NCBI GenBank assembly: GCA_910579955.1
Contig: CAJTWE010000033.1
Location: 1 to 22,796, forward strand
Direction of reading: 5' to 3'
Length of the DNA stretch: 22,796 nucleotides
Source: an uncultured Ruminococcus sp.
Lineage (GTDB): Bacteria > Bacillota > Clostridia > Oscillospirales > Ruminococcaceae
Part shown: positions 20,625 through 22,796 of the stretch, piece by piece
How positions within the stretch are numbered: position 1 is the first letter of the stretch
How the letters are laid out: each line of letters starts with the position of its first letter
Made by a program: the position numbers and the translations under genes
The notes under the pieces: generated by a model
Told to the model about the DNA's origin: nothing
The model's input: only the letters and a program-made list of their open reading frames with translations
Databases searched by the model: none

Positions 20625-21638
20625 TTAAATAATGAGATATTGTATCGCATTGAAGAAATATCCAACAACGATAATACCTACGGTACATATTGCAATAAAA
20701 ATACCAAGCAATTTAGGTTTAACTGCTTTACGAAGCATAATTATTGATGGCAGAGATAATGTTGTAACACCCATCATAAATGATAAGACAACACCAAGTA
20801 ATGCTCCTTTATTGAGTAATGCTTCGGCAATCGGAATTGTACCAAAAATATCTGCATACATTGGCACACCTGCAATAGTAGCAATAACTACGCCAAAGGG
20901 ATTATTATCGCCAAGTACCTTTACTATAAAATCTTCTGGTATCCAGTTATGAATAAAAGCACCAATGCCAACACCTATAAGGACATATGGAAATACCTTT
21001 TTTGCAGTTCCCATAACTTGCTCCCAAGCATATTTCAAACGCTCTTTAAAGTGTAATTCCTCTTGTGCTGCATCAAGGGTATGACCACTCTTAATATAAT
21101 CTTCCACTTGATTTTCAAGATGTAATTTTTCAATAATCGTACCGCCTGCAACTGCAATAACCAATCCAAGCACTACATAAATAATTGCAACTTTCCAACC
21201 AAAAATGCTCATAAGCAATACCAAAGAGCCAAGGTCAACCATTGGTGATGAAATAAGAAATGAAAAAGTCACTCCTAGCGGTAAGCCCGCACTTGTAAAC
21301 CCAATAAATAATGGTATTGACGAACAGGAGCAAAATGGTGTTACTGTACCAAGTAATGCCGCAATTATATTTGCACCGATTCCGTGAAAGCGTCCTAAAA
21401 TTCGTTTACTACGCTCTGGTGGAAAGTAACTTTGTATATATGAAATAATCAAAATAAGAACACCGAGCAAAACCATAATTTTAATTACATCATAAAGAAA
21501 AAATTGAATGCTTCCGCCTACTTTCCCAGAGGTATCTAATCCGCAAGCGTTAAGCAAATTATCAATCAGACGGCTTAACCATCCCATGCCAAGAACTTCA
21601 TTCTGAAAAAAGTTCCACATTGTTTTTATAACTTCCAT
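20625..21638 (-). CDS. DUF318/ArsP-type permease (second)
   Basis: A 337-residue membrane permease with about eight hydrophobic segments, related to the product of 18310-19236 but clearly diverged. Signature TVTPFCSCSSIPLFIGF (C103, C105), SFLISSPMVD, AGVPMYADIFGTIPI and MMGVTTLSLPS. An amphipathic N-terminal segment of about 45 residues precedes the first long membrane helix. The ribosome site AGGAAG precedes the ATG. It is the first gene after arsR. The two permeases differ at the fourth motif (Asp-Ile-Phe versus Thr-Glu-Thr), hinting at different substrates. Confidence 0.88.
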   Translation of the reverse strand: MEVIKTMWNFFQNEVLGMGWLSRLIDNLLNACGLDTSGKVGGSIQFFLYDVIKIMVLLGVLILIISYIQSYFPPERSKRILGRFHGIGANIIAALLGTVTPFCSCSSIPLFIGFTSAGLPLGVTFSFLISSPMVDLGSLVLLMSIFGWKVAIIYVVLGLVIAVAGGTIIEKLHLENQVEDYIKSGHTLDAAQEELHFKERLKYAWEQVMGTAKKVFPYVLIGVGIGAFIHNWIPEDFIVKVLGDNNPFGVVIATIAGVPMYADIFGTIPIAEALLNKGALLGVVLSFMMGVTTLSLPSIIMLRKAVKPKLLGIFIAICTVGIIVVGYFFNAIQYLII

Positions 21639-21667
21639 AGTAATCTTCCTTTCTCGTATAGTTATAT

Positions 21668-21691
21668 TGAAATATATCTATATATAATTCA
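21668..21691. promoter_or_regulatory. Near-perfect 24-bp palindrome between arsR and the permease gene
   Basis: The halves TGAAATATATCT and ATATATAATTCA are reverse complements at 10 of 12 positions. Size and TGAA...TTCA ends resemble ArsR/SmtB-type 12-2-12 operators and the dyad over the arsR promoter. It could be a second ArsR site, or a stem that lowers expression of the permease part of the transcript. Confidence 0.4.
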
Positions 21692-21721
21692 TTTTGTAAG
21701 CCGTGTGGAAAAGAAATTTGT

Positions 21722-22036
21722 TCACTCCTCACAACACGGCTTATCTTCCGCAACAAAATTTATATTAGTCAGCTCTTGCAAACAATTTATCGCATATTTT
21801 GTTCCCTCTGGCGAAATGGAATAGTGCATCCATTTACCCTCTTTTCTTCCAACAACAATCCCAGAGTCACATAATATTTTCATATGGTGTGACAGGGTAG
21901 GTTGCGTAACGTGAATTTCCTCAAGAATTTTGCAGGCACATTTCTCACCAGAACGCAAAAGTTTAATAATACGGATACGATTTTCATCACAAAATGCTTT
22001 GAAAACTAAAGCTATTCTTTTTTCATCTGTATTCAC
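21722..22036 (-). CDS. arsR: ArsR-family arsenite-responsive repressor
   Basis: A 104-residue winged-helix repressor. The GTG at 22036 is chosen because a near-perfect GGAGGTGAT lies upstream; a longer frame to 22099 would read through the ribosome site and into the promoter. Helix-turn-helix at about 32-58 (ILEEIHVTQPTLSHHMKIL). The As(III) site is the type I pattern C33-A-C35 in GEKCACKI, at the start of the recognition region. A second Cys pair ends the protein (PCCEE). It should release the operon when arsenite binds. First gene of the operon. Confidence 0.92.
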   Translation of the reverse strand: MNTDEKRIALVFKAFCDENRIRIIKLLRSGEKCACKILEEIHVTQPTLSHHMKILCDSGIVVGRKEGKWMHYSISPEGTKYAINCLQELTNINFVAEDKPCCEE

Positions 22037-22052
22037 TTCATCACCTCCAATA

Positions 22053-22082
22053 GATGAATGTCTATATGTTATTATATTCATC
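22053..22082. promoter_or_regulatory. Candidate ArsR operator over the arsR promoter
   Basis: GATGAAT (22053-22059) and ATTCATC (22076-22082) are perfect inverted arms 16 bases apart. The right arm overlaps the first base of the -10 box, so a bound repressor would block RNA polymerase. Confidence 0.5.
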
Positions 22083-22099
22083 GCATAGATATTTGTCAA
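22071..22099 (-). promoter_or_regulatory. Consensus promoter of the ars operon
   Basis: On the minus strand a perfect TTGACA (22094-22099) and a perfect TATAAT (22071-22076) are 17 bases apart, about 35 bases before the arsR GTG. A promoter this strong needs tight repression, consistent with the overlapping dyad. Confidence 0.85.
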
Positions 22100-22123
22100 T
22101 ATGTTTTTAAAAATTTTTTATGT

Positions 22124-22167
22124 AAGGCAAAATAACCAGAGAAATAAACCTCTGGTCTTTTGCCTTT
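22124..22167 (-). terminator. Terminator after the cell-wall hydrolase gene, possibly bidirectional
   Basis: ACCAGAG (22135-22141) and CTCTGGT (22150-22156) form a perfect stem. It is extended by AAGGCAAAA and TTTTGCCTT with a small bulge. On the minus strand the core stem is followed by TATTTTG; on the plus strand the extended stem is followed by TTTTC. Confidence 0.65.
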
Positions 22168-22169
22168 TT

Positions 22170-22796
22170 CTAATACGCAGGTACACCATAGCCATAAATC
22201 GAGCTGCTCCCCACTGGATAGCTTTGCTGCCTGCAGGCATCGTCAGAATTGCCCTCCACGGTGTAAACCGTGCCATTCTCGCATTTCTCCACGATTCCCA
22301 CATGGTCGATAGAGCCGTCATTTCCCCAATCAAAGAAAATAAGGTCGCCTGCCTGTGGCTCATAGTTCTTATCCTGCCATTGCCCCCTGCCTTTGAACCA
22401 GTCTACGCCGTCCGAGCAGAGGGAGAATTTCGGGATGATGCCGCTCTCCAGATAGCCGCACTGGTCAGCACACCAAGAAGCGAAGCAGGCACACCATTCC
22501 ACACGCCCGTCAAAGCCGTACCAACTCCAATAAGGCTGTCCGCCCTCATTGCCGAGCTGCGTTAAGGCAACCTCCACAATGGCTTGATTTCCGCCGCTTG
22601 TAAATGCCCGCCCGTATGGATAATAGCGTAACACATGGGCGGGGTACTGCGTGTCGCCGTACTTCTCCCAACCGAGCCGCTGTGCCTGCATTGCGGAAAA
22701 CTCCACCGCATTTGCATAGGAATAGCCGCCGTAGTTGGTCTTTGCCCATGAGATATACCCGTTGCCGAAGTTGTAGCCCTGCAAGGCGAGCTTGAT
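22170..22796 (-). CDS. CwlT-like cell-wall hydrolase of conjugative elements (5' end outside the window)
   Basis: The last 208 residues of a longer protein; no start is in the window. Residues 1-60 of the fragment are the end of a lysozyme/glucosaminidase-type domain (LQGYNFGNGYISWAKTNYGG, AQRLGWEKYGDTQYPAHVLR). Residues 70-208 are a CHAP/NlpC-P60-type peptidase with likely catalytic Cys102 (VEWCACFASWCADQCGY) and His165 (SIDHVGIVEKC). This two-domain layout is that of the Orf14/CwlT proteins that open the cell wall for the conjugation apparatus in Tn916-like elements. It shows that the transfer module lies just beyond the right edge and that the ars cargo is inside the element. Confidence 0.85.
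   Translation of the reverse strand: MKLALQGYNFGNGYISWAKTNYGGYSYANAVEFSAMQAQRLGWEKYGDTQYPAHVLRYYPYGRAFTSGGNQAIVEVALTQLGNEGGQPYWSWYGFDGRVEWCACFASWCADQCGYLESGIIPKFSLCSDGVDWFKGRGQWQDKNYEPQAGDLIFFDWGNDGSIDHVGIVEKCENGTVYTVEGNSDDACRQQSYPVGSSSIYGYGVPAY

Noticed and set aside
21993..22099. Longer N-terminus for ArsR starting at 22099
   Set aside because: The extension would translate the ribosome site, -10 box and operator; the GTG at 22036 has an almost perfect site.

Overview
The window looks like a low-GC gut Firmicute of the Ruminococcus group. The main clue is a secreted GH43 hemicellulase with a CBM22-type module and a type I dockerin, which points to a cellulosome-forming Ruminococcaceae genome. 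Most genes have strong GGAGG-type ribosome binding sites. The family calls below were made by reading sequence alone, without a database search.

Layout. (1) 41-2473: GH43-CBM22-dockerin gene with its own promoter. (2) 2882-5493: a broken TOTE-type gene (archaeo-eukaryotic primase, SF2 helicase, PLD nuclease) with a flavodoxin-like FMN reductase joined to its front. (3) 5494-7307: about 1.8 kb of gene remnants (ECF sigma factor, EamA transporter, HAD hydrolase, DUF1016/YhcG, BspA-type LRR), several with internal deletions. (4) 7378-9674: an intact LysR regulator divergent from a 79-aa protein and an alpha/beta hydrolase. (5) 9690-11775: a hexapeptide acetyltransferase cut at about 10050 and joined to a ParA remnant, then a small transposon-type protein, a class M sirtuin and the C-terminal part of its partner macrodomain. 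(6) About 11770 to the right edge: part of an integrative conjugative element. Its large serine recombinase abuts and appears to interrupt the macrodomain gene. It is followed by a 66-aa protein, MazF, a sigma-like factor, a KTR protein, an Xre regulator, an arsenic operon and a CwlT-like cell-wall hydrolase that runs off the window.

How the genes work together. The arsenic operon (16356-22099, minus strand) has one near-consensus promoter overlapped by a dyad that could bind ArsR. It encodes ArsR, two ArsP/DUF318-type permeases, a membrane-anchored thioredoxin, a CcdA-like reductant carrier, a cysteine-rich thioredoxin-fold protein, ACR3 and a thioredoxin-type arsenate reductase. Together these can reduce arsenate, export arsenite and perhaps organoarsenicals, and supply thiol reducing power across the membrane. 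The cargo lies between a CwlT gene and the Xre/KTR/sigma regulatory block, which is where tet(M) lies in Tn916. The sirtuin and macrodomain would form a reversible ADP-ribosylation pair, but the macrodomain lacks its N-terminal part.

Less obvious signals are three degenerate 22-bp tandem repeats between the divergent KTR and Xre genes, a 13-codon cysteine-rich micro-ORF whose stop lies in a perfect inverted repeat upstream of an ars permease, and an attenuator-like hairpin before the sigma gene. No tRNA, rRNA or CRISPR array was seen.
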